NCBI RefSeq assembly: GCF_008868125.1 | Contig: NZ_WAAQ01000001.1 | Location: forward strand, 806,001-870,000 | Direction of reading: 5' to 3' | Origin: Microbacterium maritypicum | Lineage (GTDB): Bacteria > Actinomycetota > Actinomycetes > Actinomycetales > Microbacteriaceae | DNA: 64,000 nt | Shown: piece after piece, positions 16,295 to 24,802 of the stretch | Position numbering within the stretch: position 1 is the stretch's first letter | Layout of the letters: each line of letters starts with the position of its first letter | Program-made: the position numbers and the translations under genes | The notes under the pieces: generated by a model | The model's input: only the letters and a program-made list of their open reading frames with translations | The model's database searches: none | Told to the model about the DNA's origin: nothing

Positions 16295-17373
16295 CGGCTG
16301 CGGCTTCCGACTCGGGACGCGAGTGCGCGGATGGCATCCCCGGCCGCTGCCGGGAGCAGCCCGGCGGCCTCCGCCTCGCGCAGCGCGGCGTCCGCCGACT
16401 CGAGGTGCTCCCGCACCAGGCCTCGCACGAAGCTCTCCGAGCCGCATTCGCGCAGTCGATCGCGGGCAGCTGCTCCGTCCGTGGGGCTGAGGTCGGCTCT
16501 GCCGAAGTGCAGCTCGATCCCGTCCCACTGGCTCGTCATGCGCGCGTAGGCGATGATCGCGGTCTCCTTGCCCTCTCGCAGATCGGAGAACGGGTCCTTG
16601 CCGTGCTCATCGGGGTCGCCGAACACGGAGAGCAGATCGTCCTGCAGCTGGTAGGCGAGGCCGAGGTGCCGGCCGATCACGGCGAGGTGATCTTCTGCCG
16701 CGGTCGACGAGCCGACGAGCACCGCGGCCGCCCGCAGCGGGAGCACGAAGGAGTACGTCGAGGTCTTGTACGCGCTCGTGGAGAGTATCGTCCGCAGATC
16801 GGGGGTGATGATGCCGTCGCTGAGTGCCACATCGGCGTGCTCACCGGCGACGGTCTCGAAGATCGTCTCCTCGAGCAGGCCGAGCAGACGCTCGCGGGCC
16901 TCGTCCGTGACGCCCGCCCGCGCGAATCCCAGCACCGCCGACGACAGCAGCAGGTCTCCGAGGAGGATCGCGCTCGAGCGCGCCCAGTGGAGGGCGGGTT
17001 CGGTCGGGCCCGCCGGGCGTCCCGCGACGAGCGCACCGATCAGATTGGGGCGCCGCCGCCGCATCAGATCGCCGTCGATGACGTCGTCGTGCAGGAGGAA
17101 GGCGAAGTGGAGGAGCTCGACATGGGCCGCGACATCGATGGCGGAGCGCATCTCGTCGGCGGTCAGAGGGGCGGGTGCCAAAGCACGCGCGAGGTCCAGG
17201 AGCAGACGCGGGCGGATGAGCTTTCCACCGAGAGCGTGCTCCTCAGCCGCCTGCCACAGTCCGACGAACTCGCTCCCGTACCGTTCGGCGGCGGCGCTCC
17301 GCTCGGAGAAGCGGTGTCGCAGAGCCTGCTCGATCCGGGTCCCCAGCGATTCTTCCGTCGTCGTCGTGCTCAT
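16291..17373 (-). CDS. crtE: geranylgeranyl diphosphate synthase
   Basis: A 360-residue all-helical polyprenyl synthase that makes the C20 precursor for phytoene. The first aspartate-rich motif is in FLLHDDVIDGDLMRRR (about 91-106) and the second in LQDDLLSVFGDPDEHGKD (about 240-257). Its product is the known effector of the CrtR repressor in Corynebacterium glutamicum, which fits the divergent MarR-type gene here. It lies three bases after the idi stop. Confidence 0.93.
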   Translation of the reverse strand: MSTTTTEESLGTRIEQALRHRFSERSAAAERYGSEFVGLWQAAEEHALGGKLIRPRLLLDLARALAPAPLTADEMRSAIDVAAHVELLHFAFLLHDDVIDGDLMRRRRPNLIGALVAGRPAGPTEPALHWARSSAILLGDLLLSSAVLGFARAGVTDEARERLLGLLEETIFETVAGEHADVALSDGIITPDLRTILSTSAYKTSTYSFVLPLRAAAVLVGSSTAAEDHLAVIGRHLGLAYQLQDDLLSVFGDPDEHGKDPFSDLREGKETAIIAYARMTSQWDGIELHFGRADLSPTDGAAARDRLRECGSESFVRGLVREHLESADAALREAEAAGLLPAAAGDAIRALASRVGSRSR

Positions 17374-17376
17374 CTC

Positions 17377-17898
17377 TCACACCTCGCCGAGCCGCCGCAG
17401 CAGCGGGAGCTGCTCGACCAGCCAGGGACTGAAGGCGAAGGGCGCATGCGTGACGGCCTCGACGAGCGGACCGACGGTGACCCACGTCCATTCGGACACC
17501 TCGTCGGGGTTGGCGGCGGGTTCGCCGTCGAAGACCGCGACGTGCACGGGGCAGATCTCGTTCTCGACGATTCCGCTGGCATCCACCGCGCGGTATCGGT
17601 AATCGGGGAGGATCATCCGGATCTCGGAGAGCTGCAGGCCGAGCTCGCCGGCGCCGTGTCGACGCACGGCATCGGACATCGCTTCGTCGGGCCGAGGATG
17701 CCCGCAGAAGCTGTTCGTCCAGACACCGGGCCAGGTCTTCTTCGAGAGTGCTCGGCGCGTCAGCAGGAGTCGTCCTTCGCGGTCGAGGACGTAGCACGAG
17801 AAGGCGAGGTGCAGGGGAGTGTCGTGGGTATGGACTTCGCTCTTGGGAAGGGTGCCGATGGCTGTCCCGTCTTCCGCGAGGAGGGTCACGTCGTCCAT
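17377..17898 (-). CDS. idi: isopentenyl-diphosphate delta-isomerase, type I
   Basis: A 173-residue Nudix-fold enzyme that interconverts IPP and DMAPP and supplies the carotenoid pathway. The active-site cysteine is in TNSFCGHPRPDE near residue 65-70. Metal-binding histidines fall in HTHDTPLHLAF (about 23-33), and the catalytic glutamate lies in IVENEICPV near 113-117. It is the first gene of the carotenoid operon; GGGAG precedes the ATG. Its promoter region contains a MarR-type operator candidate. Confidence 0.95.
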   Translation of the reverse strand: MDDVTLLAEDGTAIGTLPKSEVHTHDTPLHLAFSCYVLDREGRLLLTRRALSKKTWPGVWTNSFCGHPRPDEAMSDAVRRHGAGELGLQLSEIRMILPDYRYRAVDASGIVENEICPVHVAVFDGEPAANPDEVSEWTWVTVGPLVEAVTHAPFAFSPWLVEQLPLLRRLGEV

Positions 17899-17927
17899 GG
17901 CATCTCCCTGTTCTGAAGCTTCTCCAT

Positions 17928-17957
17928 TTAGCTAACTTGGTGAGTAGTCAACTTAGC
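17928..17957. promoter_or_regulatory. CrtR-type operator in the idi/marR divergent promoter
   Basis: TTAGCTAA (17928-17935) is a perfect 8-bp palindrome. GCTAACTT (17931-17938) and AACTTAGC (17950-17957) form an imperfect inverted repeat (7 of 8). The minus-strand sequence between them contains TTGACT, a good -35 for the idi-crt operon, so a bound MarR dimer would cover the crt promoter. The region is AT-rich compared with its surroundings. Confidence 0.5.
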
Positions 17958-17974
17958 ATGAAACTGTTGGTGTG

Positions 17975-17980
17975 TAACAT
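17975..17980 (+). promoter_or_regulatory. -10 element of leaderless marR/crtR
   Basis: TAACAT, then six bases, then ATG at 17987: predicted RNA start on the start codon. Confidence 0.45.
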
Positions 17981-17986
17981 GATCGC

Positions 17987-18634
17987 ATGGACACGGAGCC
18001 CGGCACCACCCCGCACGCGGGCGCGCAGGATTCGCTCCCCGTCGCAGGCGAAGGATCGCGGTCATCCGGGGCGGCCCCGGACGGGTTGACCCATTCGGCC
18101 ATCTACGACGTCGAGGCGAGCGATCCTCGCAGTGTCCTGATCGACCGGACCGGCGTCTCGCCGGAGGAGCTCAAGCAGATCTCGAGGGTCATGGAGGCGC
18201 TCGCCGGACTGCGCGAGGCGGAGCAGACGCTCTCCCAGGCATCGCGTCGATACATGCGCCTGAACGAGACCGACATGCGCGCGCTGCACTATCTGATCGT
18301 GTGCGCGAACCGGAACCTGGTGGCGACGCCCGGAGGGATCGCGCATCACCTGGGGGTCTCGACCGCGGCGACGACCAAGCTACTCGACCGTCTGGAACAG
18401 GGAGGGCACATCACGCGTGCCCCGCACCCGACGGATCGCAGGGCGCTGCAGATCAACATCACCGCGCAGACGCGTCATGCCGCGATGGAAACCGTCGGAC
18501 GGCAGCAGGCGAAGCGCTTCTATTCTGCCGCCCGACTCGCGCCTGCCGAAAGGGAAGTCGTGATCCGATTCCTCATGGATATGACAGAAGAGATCACGCT
18601 CCGCGACGAACCCTGGTTGCAGGGAGGCGCTTAA
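17987..18634 (+). CDS. MarR family regulator, CrtR-like
   Basis: A 215-residue regulator with a winged-helix MarR core at about 75-190. The recognition region is GGIAHHLGVSTAATTKLLDRLEQGG, followed by the wing HPTDRRALQ. An unusually long polar N-terminus (about 60 residues) precedes it. It is divergent from idi-crtE with 88 bases between, the same arrangement as crtR in Corynebacterium glutamicum, where CrtR represses the crt operon and GGPP relieves repression. By context it most likely controls the carotenoid operon and itself. Confidence 0.83.
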   Translation: MDTEPGTTPHAGAQDSLPVAGEGSRSSGAAPDGLTHSAIYDVEASDPRSVLIDRTGVSPEELKQISRVMEALAGLREAEQTLSQASRRYMRLNETDMRALHYLIVCANRNLVATPGGIAHHLGVSTAATTKLLDRLEQGGHITRAPHPTDRRALQINITAQTRHAAMETVGRQQAKRFYSAARLAPAEREVVIRFLMDMTEEITLRDEPWLQGGA

Positions 18635-18637
18635 TAC

Positions 18638-18657
18638 CCGCCTGCCGGTGCAGGCGG
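18638..18657. terminator. short hairpin between convergent marR and lsr2
   Basis: CCGCCTGC pairs with GCAGGCGG around a four-base CGGT loop, placed between the two stop codons. No T-run follows, so its efficiency is uncertain. Confidence 0.5.
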
Positions 18658-18682
18658 AAGTGCTGCTTAATTGCGACCGAGG

Positions 18683-19027
18683 TCAGTGTGCGGCGTTGTA
18701 TGCGTCCACGACCTGTGCGGGAATGCGGCCGCGCTCGGAGAGCTTGTGTCCATTCTCGTTCGCCCAGGCGCGGATGGCTGCGACCTCGGGGTTGCGCGCG
18801 GGCCGCTTCCGAGCCGCGGAGGTGCGAGGAGCGCTCGAGGAGCCGGCCTTTCGCCCCGCAGTCACGTAAGGCTCGAGGGCCTTGCGCAATTCATCGGCGT
18901 GCGCGGAGTTCAAGTCGATCTCATAAGCGGCGCCGTTGAGCGAGAAATGTACAGTCTCGCCCTCGCCGACCTCCAGGATGCTGCCGTCGATGTCGTCTAC
19001 CAGCTGATGCACAATTCGTCTTGCCAT
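18683..19027 (-). CDS. lsr2: Lsr2 family nucleoid-associated protein
   Basis: A 114-residue protein of the actinobacterial Lsr2 family, the H-NS counterpart that binds AT-rich DNA and silences foreign genes. The N-terminal dimerisation half ([15 protein letters not shown], then [14 protein letters not shown]) and the C-terminal DNA-binding half ([21 protein letters not shown]) are both present. The RGR at about 100-102 is the AT-hook-like minor-groove contact. A basic linker joins them. The upstream region (19028-19121) is AT-rich, as expected for an autoregulated lsr2. Confidence 0.95.
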   Translation of the reverse strand: MARRIVHQLVDDIDGSILEVGEGETVHFSLNGAAYEIDLNSAHADELRKALEPYVTAGRKAGSSSAPRTSAARKRPARNPEVAAIRAWANENGHKLSERGRIPAQVVDAYNAAH

Positions 19028-19121
19028 ACGGGGACTTTACCCGTCAGGACGAGATGCGACAAGTCGGAACAATCATTAGCCCAATGGAATTCACGCGAAG
19101 CAATAAATCAATTCCCTGTGG

Positions 19122-19979
19122 TCAGGGAAGAAGTCCCGCACGCCGCGCTCTGGTGACAGCCGCATGACGCGTGGAAGCATCGAGCTTCGACATCGCGGTT
19201 CCGAGGTACGCCTTGATCGTGCCTTCGCGCAGGCCGAGCTGCGCGGCGATCTCCGCGTTCGTCGAACCGAGCGCCGCGCACGCGAGCACATCGGTCTCGC
19301 GGGGGGAGAGGCGGACCGTGGGGATGGGGCCTGTCGCCGGCGCGGATGTGCTCCCCGCGAGCATCATCAGTCGGCGTTCGACGTGCGCGATCCTCGCGCG
19401 GATATCGACGTCGTCGACAGAGGCGGCGATGCTGCGAAGTTCCGCGAAGCTCTGACGCAGTTCCTCCCGGTGCGCCGGTGCCACGCTGTCGACGCCGAGG
19501 GGCGCCTCCTGCATCCGTCGCTGCACCTCGTCGCGGATGCGCAGTTCGTCGGCGACGGACTGCGCGACCTGCATAGCGGGAGCGGTGGTCACCCCGCCGA
19601 CCCGCTCCTCATCCCAGCCTCCTGCGTAGAGCACGCCGCGAGAACGACCCTGGACGACGATCGGAAGGGCGAGAAGAGTGCGCAGTCCCTCACCCAGCAC
19701 GAAGACGTCGTAGTCGTGCGTGATCTGCTGCGAAGACCCGTAGTCGCTCGTCATCCTGGGGCGCAGCTCCATCATCGCCCGTCCGCCGAGTCCACGTTCC
19801 GGCCGCACGCGCAGACCGTCCAGTGATCGGGTGCGCGCACCGACGATGCTGGTGACGCTCACGACGCCTTCTTCTATGAGGCCGCCGAAAGCGACCGGGA
19901 AGCGCGTGCGCCTGGCAAGCTCGCGCACCGCATTGGCGATGAGATCCGCCTCGGATTCGCGGGTGACGGGTGAAGACAC
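19122..19979 (-). CDS. GAF-LuxR transcriptional regulator
   Basis: A 285-residue regulator. Residues about 10-150 form a GAF-like sensor domain (GGLIEEGVVSVTSIVGARTR, GLRTLLALPIVVQGRSRGVLYAGG), followed by a helical linker of about 60 residues and a LuxR-type helix-turn-helix at about 220-280 (LSPRETDVLACAALGSTN then REGTIKAYLGTAMSKL). Actinobacterial regulators with this layout commonly sit next to catabolic acyl-CoA genes; no such neighbour is present here, so the ligand and targets are unknown. Confidence 0.82.
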   Translation of the reverse strand: MSSPVTRESEADLIANAVRELARRTRFPVAFGGLIEEGVVSVTSIVGARTRSLDGLRVRPERGLGGRAMMELRPRMTSDYGSSQQITHDYDVFVLGEGLRTLLALPIVVQGRSRGVLYAGGWDEERVGGVTTAPAMQVAQSVADELRIRDEVQRRMQEAPLGVDSVAPAHREELRQSFAELRSIAASVDDVDIRARIAHVERRLMMLAGSTSAPATGPIPTVRLSPRETDVLACAALGSTNAEIAAQLGLREGTIKAYLGTAMSKLDASTRHAAVTRARRAGLLP

Positions 19980-20053
19980 GACTACCTACTTCCGGGGTGA
20001 CGACGCAGTTCCCCGTTTCGTAGCGTCGACGATATCACTCACATCGAGATGCG

Positions 20054-20086
20054 CGTGGGCCCGGCGGCCTACACGCCGGGCCCACG
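20054..20086 (-). terminator. 13-bp hairpin after the alkyltransferase-like gene
   Basis: CGTGGGCCCGGCG pairs perfectly with CGCCGGGCCCACG around a 7-base loop, starting four bases after the stop codon. There is no T-run. Confidence 0.55.
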
Positions 20087-20089
20087 AGA

Positions 20090-20617
20090 TCAGCGGCCGG
20101 CGGCTCTGCTCGCCTCGAGGTCGAGCAGGAACCGCTTGCGTTCGGGGTGCGCTCCGTACTGACCAGCGCTCCCATCGGAGCGCACGACGCGATGCACCGG
20201 CACGATGATCGAGAACGGGGTGATGCGGCACGCCGTGCCCACGGCGCGCGCCGCACCGGGGTGCCCGGCGAGCACCGCGACCTCTCCGTAGCTCATCGTC
20301 TCTCCCCACCCGATGTCGCAGATCGTCTGCAGCGCGGTCAGGGCGAACCCGTCGACGAGTCGCCAGTCGAGCCGGATGTGCTCCTCGAAGCGCACCGGTT
20401 CGCCGTCGAAGTACTCGGCGAGCAGGTGTGCGAGCTCGTCGGCGGCACCGGGGTCGGGCTCGGGCACCGCGCTCAGCTGCCGGGAGACGCCTTCGAGCAG
20501 CCAGGGCACGCGCGGGTCTTCGGATTCGGAGAGGTCGAAGCGCACGATGCCCTCGTCGGAGAACACCGCGAGAGCATCGCCGAACGGTGTCGGCGCGAAG
20601 TCGTAGCGGAAGGTCAT
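20090..20617 (-). CDS. MGMT-fold alkyltransferase-like protein without catalytic Cys
   Basis: A 175-residue protein with an N-terminal RNase H-like domain and a C-terminal DNA-binding methylguanine methyltransferase domain (about 90-170). GETMSYGEVAVLAGHPGAAR and ARAVGTACR, the latter with the arginine finger, are well preserved. The active-site motif, normally P-C-H-R-V, reads P-V-H-R-V: residue 141 is GTG (Val), so no alkyl-accepting cysteine exists. The usual Asn-Pro before it is Thr-Pro. Alkyltransferase-like proteins (ATLs) bind O6-alkylguanine without repairing it and recruit nucleotide excision repair, usually with Trp at this position. This gene may be a full-length ATL variant or a diverged pseudoenzyme. 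Confidence 0.8.
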   Translation of the reverse strand: MTFRYDFAPTPFGDALAVFSDEGIVRFDLSESEDPRVPWLLEGVSRQLSAVPEPDPGAADELAHLLAEYFDGEPVRFEEHIRLDWRLVDGFALTALQTICDIGWGETMSYGEVAVLAGHPGAARAVGTACRITPFSIIVPVHRVVRSDGSAGQYGAHPERKRFLLDLEASRAAGR

Positions 20618-20784
20618 GCCCCCATCCTGACCGCCCGATCCGACTCGGAGTCCTGCGCCGGCCGCTCCGGGTGGAGAACGCGAGCGGCGACCAGACCGGG
20701 CAGGAGGAGTGCAGGTTGCCTCTCGGGCGGCGGAAATTCGGCGGAAACCCGCCCGGGATACCCCGCCTCCACGGGTCACGCGCC

Positions 20785-20790
20785 TAGGGT
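20785..20790 (+). promoter_or_regulatory. -10 element of the leaderless helicase-like gene
   Basis: TAGGGT, then six bases, then GTG at 20797, so RNA would start on the start codon. This settles the choice of GTG 20797. Confidence 0.5.
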
Positions 20791-20796
20791 GTCAGT

Positions 20797-23700
20797 GTGT
20801 GGCGACGTGAAGACAAGTCTGCGGACGACACAGCGGTGGACCCTGCTGTGCCGATCGGCGACCTGCACGGGACCACGACGGGCATCGACATCGCGCACGC
20901 GGCCGAGGCCGAGCGCACGCGTCTGAGGGCCGAAGCGGCCGATCTCGGCGGCCCCTCGCCGCTGGTCAGCTTCCGCGACACCCCGGAGTCCGGCATCGAC
21001 ATCTCCAAGGCGCACCCGGGCAGCCTGCCGCAGTTCATCACCGGGAAGTCGACGCTGCTGTCGAACCTCTTCCGTGATGAGGTCGGACTGCGCACGGCAC
21101 GACTGGCCGCGGAGCGGATCACGGCGAAGAACACCGAGCTGCGTACGGTCCGCGGCATCGAAGCGGTGCATCTCGCCGTGGGCGTCGCACGGTGGCGCAT
21201 CGGCGGCGCAGGTTTCGCCGCCCCCGTGCTGCTGCGCCCGCTGGCCATCCGCCGCCACCACTCCGATTTCGAGTTGAAGCTCCAGGGAACCTTCGAGGTG
21301 AACCCGGAACTCGTGCGGATCGCGCGCGACCACTTCGGCCTCACGATCGATGCCGTAGCCCTCGCCGCGCTGGCCTACGACGGCGGCATCTTCAAACCGC
21401 AGCCCGTGATCGACAGCCTGCGCGCGCTGACGCGCTCGATCGACACCTTCTCGGTCGAGCCGCGCCTGGTCGTCTCGACGTTCGCCGACGTGTCCGGCGT
21501 GATGTCCCGCGACGGCGGCAGTCTCGACCATCAGGTGCTGAACGCGCTCGCCGGCCACGTGGGCGACCGCGAGCAGGTCACCGCCCCGCGCGCCACCCCT
21601 CATCACATCGGCCCGGACGATCGCGCTCCGGCATCCGACAACCTCCTCCTCGACGCCGACGCGGAGCAGGAGGCGGTGCTCGCCCGTATCGCTGCAGGGC
21701 ACTCCCTCACCGTGGCCACTCTTCCGGGTACCGGGGGGACGCAGACCGTCATCAACGCGCTCGGGGAGCTGGTGCGCGGCGGCAAGCGGGTACTGGTCGT
21801 CTCCGCCCGTCGCTCCACGCTGGACGGCGTGCGCCATCGACTCGCCGGGATCGGGCTCGACAGCCTGGCGATCTCGCCGGCGAGCGTGCGCCGCGACCTG
21901 GTGAGGGCGATCGGACGCAACGAGAAGGCCACGGCGCCCAAGGTCAGCGAGGTCGACGACGCGCTCGTGCGCCTGCGCACGGTCCTTCGCGACTACCGCC
22001 AGGCGCTCAGTGCGCCGGTGGCCGGGCTGAACGCCTCCGTGCTCGATGCGACCAGGCAGCTGACGCGGCTGGCATCGCTCCCGGTGCCGCCGTCGACCAC
22101 GGCTCGGCTGGGACCCGATGCGCTGCGCCGTCTCGCCGCGGATCGCAGCGAAGCCGCCGAGGCTCTCGCGCAGGCCGCCCGTCTCGGAGAGTTCCGCTTC
22201 GGCCCGAACGATTCGCCCTGGTACGGGGTGACCTTCTCCAGCACCGAAGCGGCTCGTGCGGCTCATGAACTCGCCGGTCGCCTGCACTCCGACAGCGTGC
22301 CGGCCCTCCTCGAGCGCGGCTACGAGCTGATCGCCCAGACGCACATGCGCCCGTTTGCGACCATCGACGAGCTGGGCGAGTACCTGCGACTGCTGCAGGG
22401 CATCCGCGACTCCCTCGACCGCTTCAGCCCGACCGTGTTCGAGCGTCCGCTGGGTGAGCTCATCCAGGCGCACGGTTCGCGTCGCGACGCCCCTGGGCTG
22501 TCGGGTGCGAACAGGCGGCGGTTGCGGCGCTTGGCCAAGGAGTACGTGCGCCCCGGCGTGCATGTCACCGAGATGCACGAGGCGCTTCTGCGGATCCAGG
22601 CGCAGCGCACGCAGTGGCAGCGCTTCGTCGAAGCCGGCGTCGCGCCGGAGATTCCCCTCGGTCTCGCCGATGTGTACGCGGCCTGGCAGCGGGTCGAGGC
22701 TGAACTCAGCGAGCTCGACGCCGCACTGGGGCGTCGCGAACCGTTGGCCTCGCTCCCGGTCGCGCGACTCGTCCGCACCCTCGCGGGGCTCGCTGCGAAG
22801 TCCGATGTCTTCGAGAACCTCGTCGAGCGCGCTCAGCTGCGCGATCGGCTCGCCCTTCTCGGGCTGGAGCCCCTGCTCGCCGAGCTCTCGGTGCGCCATG
22901 TCGCGGAGTCCCAGGTGGGGGAGGAGCTCGAATTCGCCTGGTGGCAGTCCCTCCTCGAGCGTGCCCTGCAGGACAACCGCGCGCTGCTCGGCGCGAACAC
23001 CGCTGTCGTCGACCGCCTCGAACGGGACTTCCGCCTGGTCGATGAGGCCCATGCCGCCATGGCCGGACCGCTGCTCGCATGGCAGTTGGCCAACCAGTGG
23101 CGGATCGCGATCGTCGACGAGCCTCAGCAGTCGCAGCACCTGCGCCGTGCGCTGACGCAGTCAGCGACCACGACCGCGCAGGTCGTCAGTGCCGCGCCCA
23201 CCCTGGTCGATGTGCTCGCACCGGTCTGGATCTCGTCGCCGTACCTCGTCCCGGAGATTCCGGACTCCGTGGAGTTCGACACCGTGATCCTGGTCGACTC
23301 CGCAGCGATCAACCTCGCGGAGGCCGCCCCGGCGATCCGTCGCGCGCGCCAGATCGTCGCGTTCGGCGACCCGGTGACGCAGCGCCCGACTCCCTTCCGC
23401 ATCGCGGTGGATCCTGAGGAGTCGTGGGAGCCCGAGGTGCCGTTCGACGACGTCTCGGCTTTCGAGCGTCTTTCCGAGCTCCTGCCGGTGATGACCCTGA
23501 CCCGCAGCTATCGTGCCGGCGGTGAGGACCTCGCGGAACTGATCAACGACGCGTTCTATGGCGGCGAGATCGTCTCCCTTCCCTGGGCGGGTTCGTACCT
23601 CGGTCGTGGCAGCCTCACGGTCGACTACGTGGAGGGCGGGACGGGAACGCCCGATCCGATCTCCGGCGCGGTCGAGAGTCCGGATGCCGAGGTCGCCAGG

Positions 23701-24516
23701 GTCGTGACCCTCGTTGTCGAGCACGCCGTGCACCGTCCGGCTGAGTCCCTCATGGTCGTGACCGCGAGCGCCCGTCACGCCGAGCGCGTGCGTGCAGCCG
23801 TCACCTCGGCGTTCGCCGGACGTTCGGATGTGGCGGACTTCGTCGGGCGCGACACGGTCGAACCCTTCGCGGTGCTGACCCTCGAGGAGTCGGTCGCCGA
23901 GAGTCGCGACCGCGTGATCTTCTCGCTGGGGTTCGGGCTCACCAAGCACGGCCGCGTCCTGAGCGACTTCGGCGATCTCTCCACTCCGGACGGAGAGCGA
24001 CTTCTCACGGTCGGGATGACCAGGGCCCGCCGGTCGATGGTGCTCGTGTCGTCGATCCGCCCCTCGTCCTTCGACGACGGACGCCTGGAGCACGGAGCGG
24101 CGACCCTGATGTCGATCCTCGGCGGCCTGGCCGCGCGCAGCAGGGATGCCCGCCTGGAGGATCTCGCCGATCCGCTCACGCTCGCCCTCGCACGGGAGCT
24201 GCGGCGACTCGGAGCCTCGGTGGATGTCGACTATCGCGGGCTGCTCCCGCTGGTCGCGCAGCACGGCGGCAAGGCGGTCGTCATCGAGTCCGACCCGGAG
24301 TCGCGAGGAGAATCGCTGCGGGAGACCCTGCGTCTGCGACCGCATGTGCTGCGTCGCCTCGGCTGGCATTACGTGCGGGTGCACGCCTTCGATCTCTACA
24401 GCGACCCCGCGACTGTCGCGACGCGGATCGCTGCGGTGCTCGGCATCTCGGATTCCGCCCCGCGTGCCGAGAACGACACGCAGCCGATCGACATCGTCGA
24501 CCCCCGGAATGACTGA
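20797..24516 (+). CDS. giant SF1 helicase-like protein with degenerate ATPase motifs
   Basis: A 1239-residue protein shaped like the AAA/DUF4011 helicase-nuclease family. The N-terminal part (about 45-190, VSFRDTPESGIDISKAHPG, LLRPLAIRRH) resembles DUF4011. A split RecA core follows, with a long helical insertion (about 400-760). The C-terminal UvrD-like half ends in LLTVGMTRARRSMVLVSSI (about 1067-1085). A last domain (about 1120-1239) looks like a restriction-endonuclease fold (REase_MTES_1575 type). Key residues are missing: Walker A reads PGTGGTQT (about 309-316) with Gly for Lys, and motif II reads VDSAA instead of VDEA. The nuclease retains IESD, but an expected upstream acid is replaced. 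It may be a scaffold or a non-ATPase DNA binder. Confidence 0.75.
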   Translation: MWRREDKSADDTAVDPAVPIGDLHGTTTGIDIAHAAEAERTRLRAEAADLGGPSPLVSFRDTPESGIDISKAHPGSLPQFITGKSTLLSNLFRDEVGLRTARLAAERITAKNTELRTVRGIEAVHLAVGVARWRIGGAGFAAPVLLRPLAIRRHHSDFELKLQGTFEVNPELVRIARDHFGLTIDAVALAALAYDGGIFKPQPVIDSLRALTRSIDTFSVEPRLVVSTFADVSGVMSRDGGSLDHQVLNALAGHVGDREQVTAPRATPHHIGPDDRAPASDNLLLDADAEQEAVLARIAAGHSLTVATLPGTGGTQTVINALGELVRGGKRVLVVSARRSTLDGVRHRLAGIGLDSLAISPASVRRDLVRAIGRNEKATAPKVSEVDDALVRLRTVLRDYRQALSAPVAGLNASVLDATRQLTRLASLPVPPSTTARLGPDALRRLAADRSEAAEALAQAARLGEFRFGPNDSPWYGVTFSSTEAARAAHELAGRLHSDSVPALLERGYELIAQTHMRPFATIDELGEYLRLLQGIRDSLDRFSPTVFERPLGELIQAHGSRRDAPGLSGANRRRLRRLAKEYVRPGVHVTEMHEALLRIQAQRTQWQRFVEAGVAPEIPLGLADVYAAWQRVEAELSELDAALGRREPLASLPVARLVRTLAGLAAKSDVFENLVERAQLRDRLALLGLEPLLAELSVRHVAESQVGEELEFAWWQSLLERALQDNRALLGANTAVVDRLERDFRLVDEAHAAMAGPLLAWQLANQWRIAIVDEPQQSQHLRRALTQSATTTAQVVSAAPTLVDVLAPVWISSPYLVPEIPDSVEFDTVILVDSAAINLAEAAPAIRRARQIVAFGDPVTQRPTPFRIAVDPEESWEPEVPFDDVSAFERLSELLPVMTLTRSYRAGGEDLAELINDAFYGGEIVSLPWAGSYLGRGSLTVDYVEGGTGTPDPISGAVESPDAEVARVVTLVVEHAVHRPAESLMVVTASARHAERVRAAVTSAFAGRSDVADFVGRDTVEPFAVLTLEESVAESRDRVIFSLGFGLTKHGRVLSDFGDLSTPDGERLLTVGMTRARRSMVLVSSIRPSSFDDGRLEHGAATLMSILGGLAARSRDARLEDLADPLTLALARELRRLGASVDVDYRGLLPLVAQHGGKAVVIESDPESRGESLRETLRLRPHVLRRLGWHYVRVHAFDLYSDPATVATRIAAVLGISDSAPRAENDTQPIDIVDPRND

Positions 24517-24715
24517 CGAGCCCGACACCCCCGAACCGCGCCAGCGCGTCGTACGGGTATCCGGATCCCGACGTGCGCGTCTCACGCCGGTGCCGGGAAG
24601 CGATCCCGAACCGGAGTCCGGCCCCGCCGAGGTGTCGCCTCCGCCGACACGGCCGAAGGGCGCCAGGGGGCCGAACGACGATCAGCTGATGCGGGACGTG
24701 CCGCCGCACTACTGA
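24509..24715 (+). CDS. small proline-rich protein, function unknown
   Basis: A 68-residue polar protein, rich in Pro, Arg and Glu, probably disordered. It begins eight bases before the end of the helicase-like gene (ATGACTGA overlap), so translation is coupled. The conserved-looking C-terminus (PNDDQLMRDVPPHY) suggests a short binding motif. No function is recognised; it is probably expressed as a unit with the upstream gene. Confidence 0.6.
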   Translation: MTDEPDTPEPRQRVVRVSGSRRARLTPVPGSDPEPESGPAEVSPPPTRPKGARGPNDDQLMRDVPPHY

Positions 24716-24739
24716 GGGTGAGTCTCGGTCTGCGCCCGC

Positions 24740-24787
24740 CGACGAGAAACGCACGGCCCCTCCGAAGAGGAACCGTGCGTCTCGTCG
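24740..24787. terminator. bidirectional terminator hairpin
   Basis: CGACGAGA and CGCACGG (with a two-A bulge) pair with CCGTGCGTCTCGTCG, a 15-bp stem between the convergent 24509 and mscL genes. Confidence 0.65.
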
Positions 24788-24802
24788 TGCGAGTGGAAGC
24801 TC

